A stretch of 64,000 bases of DNA from Oscheius dolichura (Eukaryota; Nematoda; Chromadorea; Rhabditida; Rhabditidae). Location of the stretch: positions 9,610,001 to 9,674,000 of the forward strand of contig OW051492.1 of NCBI GenBank assembly GCA_932521035.1, given 5' to 3'. The translations under genes were made by a program, and so were the position numbers. This document shows, piece by piece, positions 1-11,832 of the stretch (positions are counted from its first letter, which is position 1; each line of letters starts with the position of its first letter). The notes under the pieces were generated by a model, which saw only the letters and a list, made by a program, of their open reading frames with translations, was not told the origin of the DNA and made no database searches.

Positions 1-864
1 TACTTCTTGAAGGCATGACTTCTGTTGAGGTCTTGAAGACATTGCAAACAAAACACAATGTTCCTCTCCATCTTAAAAGCGTATGTTTTTTAAAATGCTG
101 TATAACTACTTAGCTTTTCAGATTTATAATATAAGACGTGAACTACGTGCTGAGGGTCTTGTGCCACCCGATCCAAGTGAAATCGTCCCGAAGGACACTA
201 AAGAAACAATTCTTACATTCGATACGGAAGATTCAATGGCGGATTATGTCCCACCAGAATGGGAAGATAGTCGTATGGTAGACGATGATATTGCTGTGCG
301 TGGCCGTCGTCTTGCACCACAGCCGTTGCCTGCTCGACTTAACTTGGATTCGCAGCATTTATTCCGATATGTGAAGAATCTCATCGGCTGCAGAAATGAT
401 GTAGAAGCGTTTGACGCTATATGGAAGTCACTTGTAATAAAGGACGAGCAACGTATACTACGCAATATAAAAGCTGTAAGTGTTTTTTGTTTGTTATGTA
501 AAATTTCATGTTTTCAGGATTTTGGAGTCGAAATTGTTGCTGACCATGTTGATCATCGTCTACAAGACCAGGATCAAGATCAGATAGAAGAAGGAGCAAT
601 CATTCATGAAGAAATCCTCGATGGAGAAATTATCGGTGAAGCAGTTTTGGCGGAAGGAGATATTATAGAAGAGGTAGGTTTATTTTTTTTATGCTTAGAT
701 TTTGTAAGGATTCAAATTTCCAGGAAGTTGTCATGGATGACAGCTCGATGATTTTAATAAGAGATCGCGACGATGAGAGCGAAAGCGGTCTACTACAGGA
801 GACCGTTAACGATGTGCCAGAAATTCCGAAAGAAGGTTCCACCTCCCCTATAGATCCTCAATAG
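1..864 (+). CDS. 3' part of an unidentified multi-exon gene
   Basis: The reading frame is open from the window edge. Four exons can be joined: about 1-80, 122-475, 518-674 and 723-864, with canonical GT...TTTCAG introns of 41-48 bases. The C-terminal protein is rich in acidic and proline residues (for example LRAEGLVPPDPSEIVPKD), then has a short Gln/Asp run (QDQDQDQ) and many Glu/Ile residues, and ends IPKEGSTSPIDPQ. No conserved domain is recognised and no membrane segment is seen. The stop is TAG at 862-864, and an AATAAA signal follows near 1039. The start lies outside the window. The charged low-complexity tail suggests a regulatory or scaffold protein, but no function is assigned. Confidence 0.75.
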
Positions 865-1091
865 TACCAGATCTAGTTTTTTTTCTTCTTTTCCAACCCA
901 TGCTATTCTGTCTGCTATTGCCCTTTATGCTTACAGGCCCCCATTTATCGTTTATATCTCTAGCTAATAACCTCGATCTCTGATTCCTTTTCATGTAAAT
1001 ATGCTCTGTTACTTTGTTATGTCTTACATTATGTCTCTAATAAATAGTAGATTCCTATATCGTTAGAAAATAATGGAATACATTGAATCTT

Positions 1092-4000
1092 TTATTCTCC
1101 ATGTTCCAGATAAAAATTACTGGACACTGATGGCGCCGTGCTGGCTCTTTTCCTTCTACCGACTCCTGTAACACCGGAATAGAATTGCAGAAGAAGAATA
1201 AAATTACGTTTAACATTGAGAGTATTAGATTCGCCGTCAATGTTCCGTTGAAGATCAGCGACGTCCAATTCCAATTGAATGACACTTTCCTGCTTCACAC
1301 CGCCGTTCAAATACAAGGAATGCTTCTGTAAAAGGAGGTATATATGTGCCTCCTTGAATTATGAAGCCATTTTATTGGAAAATCGAAAATTTGGAGGTTT
1401 TGACACTGGTTTCTTTCGTCGGTCTAAAATTCTGCGCGCCCACACCCGTAAAATCTCGGCACCTCGTGGGTTGAAGAGATCGCGTGTCTGAAAACAAAGC
1501 GACCTGCCGAGATAGTACGGGTGCAGGCGCTGCGGAATCTGGCCAATATAGAGAGCTTTCCTGATTGAAATTTAGATATTTCTCGATTTCTTGAAGCCCC
1601 AGTTATTCTAAAGAAGTATACCCCTACCCGTTGCATGAATTCCTCCCTCTGCCTGTCCATTTTCTTTTCCATTTTTTCCATATCACTTGTCGACGTCTTC
1701 TTCGGGGCTACCTTCCCGTGTCCCATACTAAACGACTCCTTCATATTCTTCCTCAATTCGGAGATTTTTCTCCTCGTGTTTCGGAATGACCCGGTGCCGC
1801 CGTCTTTCCTTGTCCGGAACAATTTGAACCCGGTAACAGCCTCTTCCAACTGTTTCTCGTGTTCCTCTTCGTTTCTCTTCTTTGTGTACATATATTGCCG
1901 CCGTTTCTTCGAGATCATAATCCAGCTAATCTTCGTCAAGTAGAGGGATATCTCCAAAATGGTCACGATACTCATCCCGAGGAACATTCCCATATTGCCG
2001 CCAATATCAGAGAGAGTCTCCGTCAACGAGGTCGCCTGCATCTGGGTATTTTCTGTATGGCCCATATCACGGAAGAAGACATTGATAGTCAGAAAATTTG
2101 ACCTAGAATATGGTAATTTTACTTTTTGGCTAAAAAAGCGAGAAAAATGGAGATGAATCTGCTCTTTGGAACAATTTGGAAGTGCCGCCCCCGCACCCGT
2201 AAAATCTCGGCAGCTCGAGGCTACGAAAAGATTTTTTTTTCGGATCAGTTGCCGAGACGGTACGGGTGCAGGCGCACGGTTTCCAGCTTCTCTGAAACAG
2301 CTTCTCTGCGTAAAATTTCAGTTTTTCTTTGTTTCTGATGCTAGAAAAGTGGTTTGCAAGACTTTTAAAATGTTCCGCAGCCAAAATATGACCAGAAACC
2401 TACTTGACATGAGGAATACTCCAGGCGGGATCCTTTTTATTTAGCCATTTCAGCGCTCCATTTGAAAACCCATGACCATACGAGTTATAGGCATGGTATA
2501 CGGTACTTTCACACTCGATTTTACATTCTGTACATGTTGGCATCTGAACAGGACAGTTTAATTATAAAAAGGAGAATATCTTACAGCGAAATACTCGGTT
2601 CCGTCGTCATTTTGGACGCGGACAAATTGATCGAAGCATTGCACCGTCTGGTAGGGAGTACAGACCAGATAGGCTGAAAAGAAGGAATAGGTAGGGACGG
2701 CCCGATCTCCTGCACCCGTAAGGTCTCGGCAGGAGGCTCATCTTTATCCAAAACATCCACAAAACTGTCGCGCCTTTATATCTTTGTCCTGCCGAAACTT
2801 TACGGGTGTAGGCCCTACACTGTAGGGGATCGGACTATCGAGGACCCTTTATGGGAAATTTCGTGGAATTTAGGGTACCGGGCGCGCTTTCTCGCCCAAA
2901 AAGTGGCCAATTCTCAAAATTACTCCTTTTTCCGCTTCTGTTCAGGACTCAGAGCCCAGAGAAGACTGTAAAAAACTGAAAAAAACTTACAATTGTCTAC
3001 ATTATAAGTAAACGGGCTGCAGCCACAGTGCTGATTGAAGAAGCGCGCCTTACACAAGGAGGCGCAGTTGGACGAGGTGTAAAGCAGCGAGGTACTGTAG
3101 CCAAAGGGCCACTTCGAGGTACAATTTCCCCAGTGATCCGATCCCAACAAGACGATCTTAATTCCACTGTTAAAAATTAGCAATAGAGCGTGCTTACTCG
3201 ATTGGTCTGCATAGCGGAATAGACTCGAGTTGAGGGGGAGACGGAGATACCCTCCGAGGCCAGATAGGGGATAGTATCGACAGCGTGAATATAATAACGG
3301 AAACCGTTTTCAAACGCGTTCGCGAAGATCGGATCCGGGTCGTCTCCTAGGGAAATTTAGAATTACAGTAACCCGGGGGGATACCTGTCCCATCGAACTG
3401 TTCCTCCAAATGGGTATCCAGGATCAATTGAAGGCCAGCATTCACTCCGGCAGCCGTCTGACGTTGCATCCAATCCTTGCCGGAATCCTGAAAGAAGAAG
3501 GAGGTTTAGATTAATTTAAAGGTCTGGCAGGGGTATCTAGTAGTTTCAGGACCCGGGAATCGCCAAATGAGCCACTCTGGGACTTCTCGAACCTATAGGA
3601 GCATTTTGTCCTCATTTCGATAAAATTTAAAGGTCTGGCCCAGTGTGCAGGGCTCGAGATGACTTACTGTAGTTATTAAAGGATCGAATTCTAGATATAA
3701 TCGCTCCGGGACCCGGGAACTAGCCCTCGCGATTCTGTGGAAACCGAATCTTGCTCCAACTCGGCTATTTCGGGGTTTTCTGCCATTTCGTCCCAGTTTT
3801 TGATCATTTCGGTCAAATTTCCAGTACAAGAGAATGGTCTCGAGGTGAGTTTATGCTATTGGAAACGAAAAAATTTGGCCAAAAGCCGTTTCAGGACCCC
3901 CTAGTCCGTTTTCCGCGCCATTTAGGGGTCAAGTTGAGTTAAAATTCGAATCAAGCGCTCCTAATCTTGATTTCTCCTCTTACCTGAATATTTAACGTCC

Positions 4001-4961
4001 AGCATTTTCCCAAATTGGTGAGAACCGGTTCCATATAGGCGCAACAATTGAAGGACCGCCCTCCGAATGAGCACAGCTTCATAATCTCCGGACAATCGAA
4101 CCCCGCATCCATATAGAAGCCCTCAATTGTAAAGTTTGGATGTGTCTTCTGGTAGAGATTGAGCTCGCTGTCGCCTGAAATGGACAGAGTCTGACTAGAG
4201 GAAGGGGCCACCTCACCCACGTGTAATTCGGACCGGTCGGCATTCCAGAACAACACCTCCGCGTCTTCATTCGCCTGCATCAGGTAGTCTAGAAGGGAGT
4301 CGGGAAAATCACCAGTCGTATTCAGTTCTGGAAGGGAAAATACAGTTATTTCTTTTATTTTCTGAATATTAAAGGGAGCTCAGACTATCGAGTAATTAGG
4401 CAGCCGAGCCAATAATTCCATCCGTTTCGACTCTGCCCACATTTTCCCGGCTTACCTTTAATTTTTGTCTTCTTTATCGGGTTAAAATTACACATAGTGA
4501 CCATAGGAAAGGGTAGCCCGTTTTCGTCCATAACAAATGAGACCTAAAAATGGCTGCCAGTCCTTTAAATAGCTTCCTTTCCCCTACCTGGGATACTGTA
4601 GGCGTGGCAAAGTATCTCGTAACGAGCCAGACAACTTGATAAATAAAAAAACTCAATGAGAGCAGGGATACCGTAATCCAGAACCAGGTTGACCACTTCT
4701 TCCCATAAAAAATGCGTTTCGGCCCGTGAAGTGTGGTATTATCTGGGCTGGAGCTATATTAGACCTTTAAACGGGGAAAGGCAGCCGGCTGGATCTAATT
4801 CTAAACTCACCGCAAAAATGTTTGGTCTCGCGACGAATACTACTGGCTCCTTCGGTCTTGTTAATCTTCCTCAGTTGGGCAGCCGGCACCTCGAGGATTA
4901 TTTGAGAGGCCCGCTTGGTAAAGTGCTTGACATCGGCCGAGACGGAGTTTCTCTTTTCCAT
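1092..4961 (-). CDS. DEG/ENaC (amiloride-sensitive) sodium channel subunit
   Basis: Degenerin/ENaC cation channel subunit of the plasma membrane. I join twelve exons: 4961-4811, 4747-4588, 4543-4456, 4327-3984, 3487-3385, 3346-3198, 3156-2991, 2673-2585, 2543-2404, 2102-1628, 1325-1208 and 1165-1092. The family order is complete. It runs from the N-terminal motif TTLHGPKRIFYGKKW to TM1 (WFWITVSLLSLSFFIYQVVW), then FPMVTMCNFNPIKK, then the cysteine-rich ectodomain (CSFGGRSFNCC, GKCW, HWGNCTSK, CASLCKARFFNQHCGCSPF, YGHGFS), then the selectivity-filter region and TM2 (DIGGNMGMFLGMSIVTILEI). A charged C-terminal tail follows. The ATG at 4961 opens exon 1; an upstream in-frame GTG was not used. 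Three introns carry hairpin repeats. The frame is intact. These channels act in mechanosensation, acid or peptide gating; the subtype cannot be told here. Confidence 0.95.
1433..1535. repeat. hairpin repeat family H, copy 1 (intron of DEG/ENaC gene)
   Basis: The inverted arms are CACCCGTAAAATCTCGGCA (about 1443-1461) and TGCCGAGATAGTACGGGTG (about 1505-1523), with a spacer of about 43 bases that differs from other copies. It lies in the intron between exons 10 and 11 of the channel gene. The pattern fits a very short non-autonomous inverted-repeat element. Confidence 0.8.
2186..2279. repeat. hairpin repeat family H, copy 2 (intron of DEG/ENaC gene)
   Basis: The arms are CGCACCCGTAAAATCTCGG near 2192 and GCCGAGACGGTACGGGTGC near 2250. 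The spacer is unrelated to that of copy 1. It sits in the intron between exons 9 and 10 of the channel gene. Confidence 0.8.
2708..2816. repeat. hairpin repeat family H, copy 3 (intron of DEG/ENaC gene)
   Basis: The arms are TGCACCCGTAAGGTCTCGGC near 2710 and CTGCCGAAACTTTACGGGTG near 2788. It sits in the intron between exons 7 and 8 of the channel gene. Confidence 0.8.
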
Positions 4962-5002
4962 ACTGTCGATTGACGATGTCTGGGGAAGATTTAACCATGT
5001 CA

Positions 5003-5269
5003 CCTGGAAGGAGCAGATCCTGAGCTTTATTTTGATATACAGTACTCCAGCGGAATACTGTAATTTTTGGGATTAGAGCGCGATATTCGAAATGTCTCGA
5101 CTCTGTTCAAGAATCATCCATTAATCACCCATTTAACCGTATTTTTAAGATTTTTTCACTACTTTTGAGTACATCAACCTTTCATAATTCTTGTATGTAC
5201 AATATTTCATAAAAATATGAGTTACAGTAACCTCAATATCAATTTCCCTGCCCGTAAGCCTAAGCCATG
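5003..5269. other. upstream region of the DEG/ENaC gene
   Basis: No open frame of interest. It is AT-rich, with scattered TACTGTAA-type words. It presumably holds the promoter of the minus-strand channel gene, but no defined promoter element can be named. Confidence 0.3.
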
Positions 5270-5485
5270 CCAATGTTTTTTTTGTTCCAATCTAAACTAC
5301 TCTAAATCGCTATTATTACCATTTTTGATGACTTTTTTCCTGCTTCCCATGAAGTCGACAGTATGAAGATTACTGTAAAGAAAGAAAAATAGAAGAAAAA
5401 CTAGGAAGAACCGAAAATAAATGAAGGAAAATGCAGTCTGGCAGACTGTTTGAAGGGGGCGCGGTTACAGCGCCCGTCTGGAAGT
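5270..5485. repeat. ~210 bp inverted-repeat element family M, copy 1
   Basis: Shares an ordered set of blocks with 28305-28525 and, inverted, with 20215-20420. The blocks are a TTCCAATCTAAACTACTC-like end, CTCTAAATCGCTATTATTAC, GAAGATTACTGTAAAGAAAG, GAAAAACTAGGAAGAACCG, TGAAGGAAAATGC, and a GCGCGGTTACAGCGC-like end. It has no coding capacity. It looks like a MITE-type element. Confidence 0.75.
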
Positions 5486-5776
5486 ATTACGGTATCTTTT
5501 TCTATATTTTTTAAGGGTTTATTCTCTTTTATTCACTACATTCTATATTACTACCATATACAAAAGAAATAATTAGAAAATGAAGAAAACTACGTCCTTT
5601 CTCTTATCAACTGCGTCAAAACAAAGCCCCCATTCGTCTGTTTGTACTACTGAGCTGATAAAAATGTCACAAAAGGGGATCGATGGAGGGAACTGACCCA
5701 GGAACGTTTCCTAAGAATTTTTGGAAGGAAACATTGTATAAAAACATGGATTACGGTAGAAATTGACACGAGGAGG

Positions 5777-6475
5777 ACAAAAATGGTGCGCGCCGGCAAT
5801 TCTCCCTCGGTTACGGTAATCTCCCTCATTTTGGGAGATATTTCCGTTTTCTACCGTATCCAGTCGACTTGTAAGCCCTTTCCGGTCACTGTCCAGTCCA
5901 AAACCCCATCCTCCAGCGTCATTTCCCCGTCTGCCCCCCGTCTGCCCGGCCGATGTTCTGCCTGCCGGGCTTCATCCCGCCGTCGGAGCTGTTCGACGTG
6001 CCGCGGCCGTCGTCGTCGGCCTTCGTCCACCGGCCGGCCACCCGTCTGCCCGGCAGCCTCTCCCCGCCGGAGGATGTCTTCCTGCCCCTGCCACAGCCGC
6101 CACAGCCACAAGAGCCACAACTAGACAGCGGCGGCCGGCCCGGATTGAATGTGTTGCTGTATCGGCGCTTCGTGCACAGCCAGCAGCCGTGTGCCGTCTG
6201 CCTCCGGCCCCCTGAGCGCCTTCCAGTCGGCTGCCATCGCTCCCTGTGCCCATCTACAACACGTCGAATGTCGAGAAGAAGCCCAGCGGAGGGCCGAGCC
6301 GTGTGCTCGATGTTTACAAGCCGTCGCCGGCGCCGACAGTGGAGGACAACTCGGCCGAGTCGAAAAGCTCCTCCACAACTTTATCATTATTCTTTGTTGT
6401 TTACGAAAATTTCAATAAATTTTACTCCCTTTTCTCATGAGTTTTTTTTTCGTGGTTAGACCTTTAAAATACGGC
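5777..6475 (+). repeat. ~0.7 kb GC-rich dispersed element family G, full copy 1
   Basis: Nearly identical, in inverted orientation, to 25727-26413; a 190-base piece recurs at 12737-12930. Shared sequence begins GACAAAAATGG at 5777 and ends GGTTAGACCTTTAAAA at about 6470. The plus strand holds an open frame from 5953 with a Pro/Ser-rich protein ([32 protein letters not shown]). A later segment in another frame reads [18 protein letters not shown] to about 6440 and is followed by AATAAA at about 6414. The coding-like half is far more GC-rich than the flanks. Copies 1 and 2 differ by a one-base indel in the CCGGCCCC run (near 6207) that changes the frame. It could be a transposon that captured host exons, or a degenerate mobile-element gene. 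I do not recognise the protein. Confidence 0.7.
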
Positions 6476-7585
6476 AAAACTCACTCTCGGATGATTGCCT
6501 TCTTCTTCAGAATGGAGGGATTCTCTCGGCATGGCAGGACTGCCTCCCGGTGCCGTTAAATATAGAGAATTATCATTCATAGCCCCTGACGAGGAGGGGG
6601 GCTCAATAATTTTAGGAATTACCTGGAAATTACGATAATTTAAAAAGGTTCTGAAACGAAAAAAGGAGAAAGACTGGAATTCAGCACCAGCTCCGGGTCA
6701 GTAAGGCGCATTTTTGGGAGGAAACGCGCCAGCTTTGCGCTTTTTCAGTGCAATACCTTGCTGAAGCTTAATTACCGTATGCCAAAGATTATAAACCAGA
6801 TGAACCGAAAAAGCTGACGAATCTCCCCCAAAAATGAGTAAATTTGGGTCCTGAACCGAAAAGAAAGGGGGGAAAAACTGACCCGTTCTATATAACTTTC
6901 ATCAGAACACATTTGGTCAGCCGGAGCAGTACAGGGAGAGGAGGGTGGTCGGACTATTTTCCCCTTCTTCCCACCGCTCTTGGCCCGGTATTGATAATTA
7001 TTTTTACGACCTACGTCAGCTGGGATAAGAAGAGACAAGACACCCGGCTCATTTTAACCAATTTTACTATTTTTATTCACTTATTTTTGGATTTTGTTTT
7101 TCCTTTCCTTTTCAGACGTTCTATAAAGATCAGCGGAAGCGATAAAAGAATTAATCCTATTAGAGAGGAGAGAGAAGGGGAAGAGATAAGCTATCATATG
7201 GTTATAGAAGAACGGAAGAAGAGGTTTTATTGGAGGAATATAGTATAGGTTTTAGAAAGAATTTTTTTGGTTTAGAATGAAAGAGAAGGTTACAGGAAAA
7301 GAGGATACCCTTGTCTGGGGTTCGACAGGGTCAAATGACACTTTTGACCCTTCAGTAGGGGTAGGCGGGGGGCAGAAGCCGGTCAATTTGGTGGTCTTTT
7401 GGTTCTATAATGTTTACTGACAAGGGAACTTTTTCAATAAGCGATGCGTTCCGGCTAAACGAAGAACACCATTCGATAGAGAATAAAAAGTTGTACAAGA
7501 TGCTGGTGTCAGGAAGTGCGCAACGCGCCATGTGACGTTATGTACTCCCCCAGTTTTACCGTATATATGACTGTAGTCAGTTTTT
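6476..7585. other. intergenic; no gene recognised
   Basis: Several open frames occur (for example 6844-7248 on the plus strand), but none shows domain motifs or joins to other exons. A GACAGGGTCAAATGACAC / TTTTGACCCTTCAGTAGG patch near 7323-7362 is weakly self-complementary. Nothing else stands out. Confidence 0.4.
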
Positions 7586-8415
7586 TCACATTTTCATGCC
7601 GTTCTCTAGTTCTTGCTCTGCCCAATCAAAGGATACGGTAATGGAGGCGCGATAGATTTCCGAATCCGGGGAATATCCATTGGGAATGGACTGCACATTC
7701 TCCCCGACAGCTTGAGGGACGAATAAGACTGTTCTTGCCAAGAAATGGGTAGTGGGGATAATTCTCATGGGGGCGGGCGTCAACCGGGGGAAAGTCTGTC
7801 CCAGACGTCGTTCCACGTCGATTTCTGGCAGTCCAATTGATAAATCAAGGTATGAAACGAAAGGAGAAGGGCTTCGTTCACAATTAAATCTGTTTCAGGC
7901 TACAGATTTAGCTCTTCTTGATTTTAGGAAGAAAATTAGCCGTTACAACCATTTTCCGACTCAAAAACGCGAATATTTCAGCAAGAAAAGATGGAAAATG
8001 GTGTTGGAATAGGTTAAAGACGAGTTGAGCCATCGGAAGGTGGAAAAAAGAGGGTCTAGAGCTTCTTTTGATCAAGGAAACCATTCTCCTAAAAGACAAC
8101 AGCTCCTTTTTCCCCATCTGGCCAAATTTGGCGGTTTGTTGGGAATTCCCGGCCCTCCCAGTTAAAGAGCGACTTTCTGCCCCCTGTCTCCTCCCTGCCC
8201 TGCTCTCCCATATAAAACTCGTAAAAAGTTGTTGATAAACAGCAGAAAAAGCAATAAAAATGATGGTTGGGACGAGTAGCCACAAGGGGCCGGGTTGATT
8301 CCTCTCCTTATCAGTCTCTTCCCCAGCTGAGGGAGAGACAGACGGACGGACGGGAGGGAACAGTCCCGGCAAAGACAACGACCACGGATTATTTCGAGGT
8401 ACCGTCATAATCCTA
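7586..8415 (-). CDS. possible single-pass membrane protein gene (tentative)
   Basis: Two minus-strand open stretches may be exons. The first begins with an ATG near 8409 preceded by TATAAAAATAGG. It encodes a Pro/Ser-rich head, then a hydrophobic segment (LWLLVPTIIFIAFSAVYQQL) near 8270-8210. The second, 7816-7586, reads as a well-behaved C-terminus (FLARTVLFVPQAV..., ASITVSFDWAEQELENGMKM) with a stop at 7586. I could not find a convincing splice path between them, and no family is recognised. Either stretch may be spurious. Confidence 0.25.
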
Positions 8416-8456
8416 TTTTTATACCCTTTGAAACTGGGAAAAACAGGGGGAGACAT

Positions 8457-9140
8457 TTCCTGGTTTCAATCTTTATTGAACAAGAACAGACTTTTTGAAA
8501 ATCGAAGGGAAACAATGGTCCAGAGGGACGCCATCTGCTCAATTTCTTCAGATTTCCTGAAAAGAAAATTTTCAGGTTACTGTAATAACTTTTCTCACCT
8601 CAAAATATGGAAGAAAATGTATTTTTTATAAGCGGAACCACGTGGAGCGATGGGAAATCGCCGTCTCCCGCCGTCGAACTGAACCTGATGACCATTACGG
8701 GGCTTTCTCGATAAGCGCGGGCAGGGAAAGGCATTTCGGGCTAATTTGAACTTTTTCAGAGGGATTTTTCCATATGCAACGGATAAATATAGATCTTACA
8801 ATACTTACTAGGATATTTTAATCGCTTATTCCTGAAAACAAGGTCTCGGGAAGGCGCTGCCCTTCGGAATGCCGAAAATGACCAGATCGCGCCTTTTTTC
8901 CCCTCCCAAAAGGAAATATTCCACCCAAAATTGTTATTAAACAATGCCTACAGGCTTCCTAACGGCCTTCTTACTATGAATAGTCGAAAAAACTGCTAAA
9001 AATTCCAGAAAAATGGCGAGGAACGGTCCGAGTTTCGGCTACCAGGATATAAACCCGGAAGTATCCCGAAATTCGCTCTTTCTTCTCCTCGAAACCCAAG
9101 AAAAGTTCCCAATTAGGCAGTTAATTAAATTTTTCTCCTT
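8457..9140. other. intergenic; nothing recognised
   Basis: AT-rich with scattered short open frames and no domain motifs. A GC-rich patch near 8640-8720 (GGGAAATCGCCGTCTCCCGC) loosely resembles a patch near 14010-14060. Confidence 0.35.
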
Positions 9141-9174
9141 TTCCCGGGATCGAAATGCTTCGCGGCAAGTCTTT
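9141..9174 (+). promoter_or_regulatory. conserved upstream box of C-type lectin 1
   Basis: TTCCCGGGATCGAAATGC then GCGGCAAGTCTTT, about 110 bases before the ATG at 9251. The same two blocks occur before the next lectin gene at 10595-10631. The surrounding DNA is not conserved, which suggests a shared promoter or enhancer site. Confidence 0.5.
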
Positions 9175-9250
9175 ATTTCCATTTATCTAGCTTGAGCGCG
9201 GCGGATTTGACTGCAGCCTATACTGTTGGTCGTCTCCGTCGCGGTTGGCC

Positions 9251-10462
9251 ATGCCTAGGCTTATTCCTCTTCTTGGCCTTACTTTATTTATTTCTTCTAT
9301 AGTTTTTGGATGTATTCCTATGAGATCTCGTGAGTTTTTCTTCTTCTTCTTAGTTACCTGAACAAAAAATGACCTCCGTTTCAGCTGGGGATGGTATTGG
9401 CGGTATTGGAGTCGGAGGAGGGACCGTAGGAACTGGCACGGAGACGGCAGCAACAACCGTAGCGGTAGAAACCACAACGCCGGCAGCAACAACGACACCG
9501 GTGGAAACGACATCCACAACAAGCACCACCACAACAACCACAACCACCACAACCACCACAACTACGACCACCACAACGACAACGACGACAACCCGTAAGC
9601 GCCACAGTTAGACAGCCAGCCACAGCAACAAAAAGTTTATACCCCAAAAAATCGTCTAAAATTAATGCGAATAGTTTTATATTTTAGTATATTTTGTAGA
9701 GAAAATTCTGGGCTACATGCTGAGTCTAAAGCATTCAGAAATAATGTTGGAATTGGTTTAAAAATTCAATTTTTCTTCAGCCTGCCCCACCGGATGGGAA
9801 TACTTCGACATGACGAATGCCTGCTACTATGTCGGCTCGGGTAACCTAATAGGAACTTGGCAAAGTGCAGAAGACGACTGTATTGCTCTGGGAACATTTG
9901 GCACCATGATGGGACATTTGACGTCGATTACTAGTGCGGCGGAGAATGCTTTCGTTGTCAGTGAGTCGATTTGAAGTCAAAAATGGAGAAATGAGCCGTT
10001 ATTTTGAGGTATTTCATCAATTGGAGGAATTCTGGACCCGTTGAACGTTCCCTGGATTGGATTGATGCGAGGCTTTACAATTCCACCGATTCCAAATTCT
10101 AATCCGTTCATGTGGTCAGACTCGGAAGGGGTAAGAATGATTACTTCCGCTATATTCATTGGGCTAAACCTATCATTATGGCGCAGGCGGTAAAGCGCGC
10201 GACTCTTGCCCTACAGTTCGCTGGTTCAATTCCTCTCCTGGGTCAAGAGATTTTTCCTTTTTCTTTTACACTTCTAAAATCCGTTTCTTTTCAGTTTGGT
10301 TACAATAATTGGCTAGCCCTGAATCCGTCTCCCGTCTCCCCGTTGGATTGTGTCCAATTGCTCAGTGACGGTATTATTGGCCTGCCACTTGGTCAAGGAG
10401 GCTGGGTCACCACACCCTGTATTTCTATTGTTGGTCGCTATATTTGTAAGGTTCCCTTATAA
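9251..10462 (+). CDS. secreted C-type lectin-domain protein 1
   Basis: Five exons: 9251-9329, 9385-9594, 9781-9960, 10009-10130 and 10295-10462. Exon 1 is a signal peptide (MPRLIPLLGLTLFISSIVFG). Exon 2 is a Gly-rich start followed by a poly-threonine linker of more than 20 residues, likely O-glycosylated. Exons 3-5 form one C-type lectin domain: CPTGWEYFDMTNACYYVG, the WQSAEDDC helix, SAAENAFVV, WIGLMRGF, FMWSD, YNNWL, and the final CxxxxxRYICKVPL. The usual EPN/QPD and WND calcium-sugar motifs are absent, so carbohydrate binding in the classical way is doubtful. A polyadenylation AATAAA lies near 10486. It is the first of a tandem family on this strand and probably acts outside the cell in the gut or in immunity, as most nematode lectins are thought to. 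Confidence 0.92.
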
Positions 10463-10594
10463 AAGATGTGACATTCAACGGGTCTAATAAACATTTATTA
10501 CTGTACTCTTTGAGATTTTTTGTGATTAACCGGAACTATTCAAGGTCTGTGCCACTCCCGTCCATTATCCTCCCTATAATTCAAATTAGAACCC

Positions 10595-10631
10595 TTTCCC
10601 GGGATCGAGATTTACAGCGGCAAGTCTTTTT
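10595..10631 (+). promoter_or_regulatory. conserved upstream box of C-type lectin 2
   Basis: TTTCCCGGGATCGAGATTT then GCGGCAAGTCTTT, about 150 bases before the ATG at 10744. It matches the box before lectin 1. Confidence 0.5.
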
Positions 10632-10743
10632 TTGTCTTTCGTTCTTTCTCGACGGCGGCTTGTTGGCCGAGAGAAATGAAATTTGGCCCCGGGGGCGCGG
10701 GTTTAAGCCGGAGGACGCAACGCGGACTGTCCATCGTCGCCAC

Positions 10744-11832
10744 ATGCCGCCCCGGATGGCGGGAATTATTCATCTCCTTGAACTTTTTTTAGCTATCTCT
10801 TCGCCGATTTTAGGATGTATTCCAACAAGATCTCGTGAGTTTTCCCTGTTATGTTTTCCCTAGGGGGCAGAAGACGGCTCCCATTTCAGCTGGTGATGGG
10901 ATTGGCGGGATTGGAGGAGGAGACACCACAACGGAGACCACATCCAGCTCAACCACCACCACCACCACAACCACTACTACCACTACCACTACCACGACGA
11001 CAACGACAACAAATCGTAAGTCCCAGAAAAAGCTCAAAAAATACGATTTTTCCCCTCTAAATACTCTATTTCTCTTCAAATTTCGAATATTTTAATCTCC
11101 CATTCTTTTGAATTATAGAGAAAAACTTTATAATTCAATACGTCTTATAGCGAATTTTCTGGGCTACATTTTGATAGCAAAACATTTCAATAAAATCCCG
11201 AAAAACATAGAATTTAACCGGATTTCTTCAGCTTGTCCCACCGGATGGGAATACTTTGATATGACGGATGCCTGCTACCTGGTCGGACAGAGTGCTGGCC
11301 TCATCGGACCATTGCTAGGCACTTGGCAACAAGCAGAAGACGCCTGCGTCGCTCTGGGAACCTTTGGCTCGATGATGGGCCATCTGACGTCGATTACTAG
11401 CGCGGCGGAGAATGACTTCCTAGTCGGTGAGTCGATTTATCCTGAAGAATGGGAATATGAGCCTATGTTTTGAGGCATTTCGTCGGAAGGAGGACTACTT
11501 GACCCGCTGAACATTCCCTGGATTGGGTTGATGCGAGCCTTTTCAATAATACCGGTAAATCCTAATCCGTTTACTTGGTCAGACGGATCTCCGGTAAGTA
11601 TTATTCCGTGGAATATCCGCTGGAAATGGACTATACACCCCCTTCTCCTTTTCAGCTTTCCTACACGAATTGGCTGCCTATACCACTCTTCAATCCCATT
11701 CCCGCATCCCCAGCTGATTGCTCCCAGCTTCTCAGTGACCCAATTATCGGCTTCACAACATTTCAAGGGTACTGGACAAGTACAACCTGTCTCAATATTG
11801 TTAGTCGATTCATTTGTAAGGTTCCCCTATAA
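10744..11832 (+). CDS. secreted C-type lectin-domain protein 2
   Basis: Same five-exon plan as lectin 1: 10744-10834, 10890-11015, 11232-11426, 11475-11593 and 11656-11832. A signal peptide ends ILGC and is followed by IPTRS. The Gly/Thr linker is GDGIGGIGGG, then about 20 threonines. The lectin domain has CPTGWEYFDMTDACYLVG, WQQAEDACVALG, SAAENDFLVG, PWIGLMRAF, FTWSDGSP, YTNWL and RFICKVPL. Exons 3-5 are almost identical to lectin 3 (13.0-13.6 kb), which shows a very recent duplication. No EPN or WND motif is present. The start was chosen by the hydrophobic leader and by exon-1 similarity to its neighbours. Confidence 0.92.

Noticed and set aside
5953-6459. Long plus-strand frame as an independent host gene
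   Set aside because: The same sequence occurs inverted inside a receptor intron and as a fragment in a lectin intron, so it is treated as part of a repeat.
9350-9574. Antisense poly-valine frame
   Set aside because: It is the mirror of the poly-threonine linker codons of lectin 1.
9541-9594. CRISPR-like or satellite array in the ACC/ACA/ACG runs
   Set aside because: These are degenerate threonine codons in a protein linker, not spaced identical repeats.
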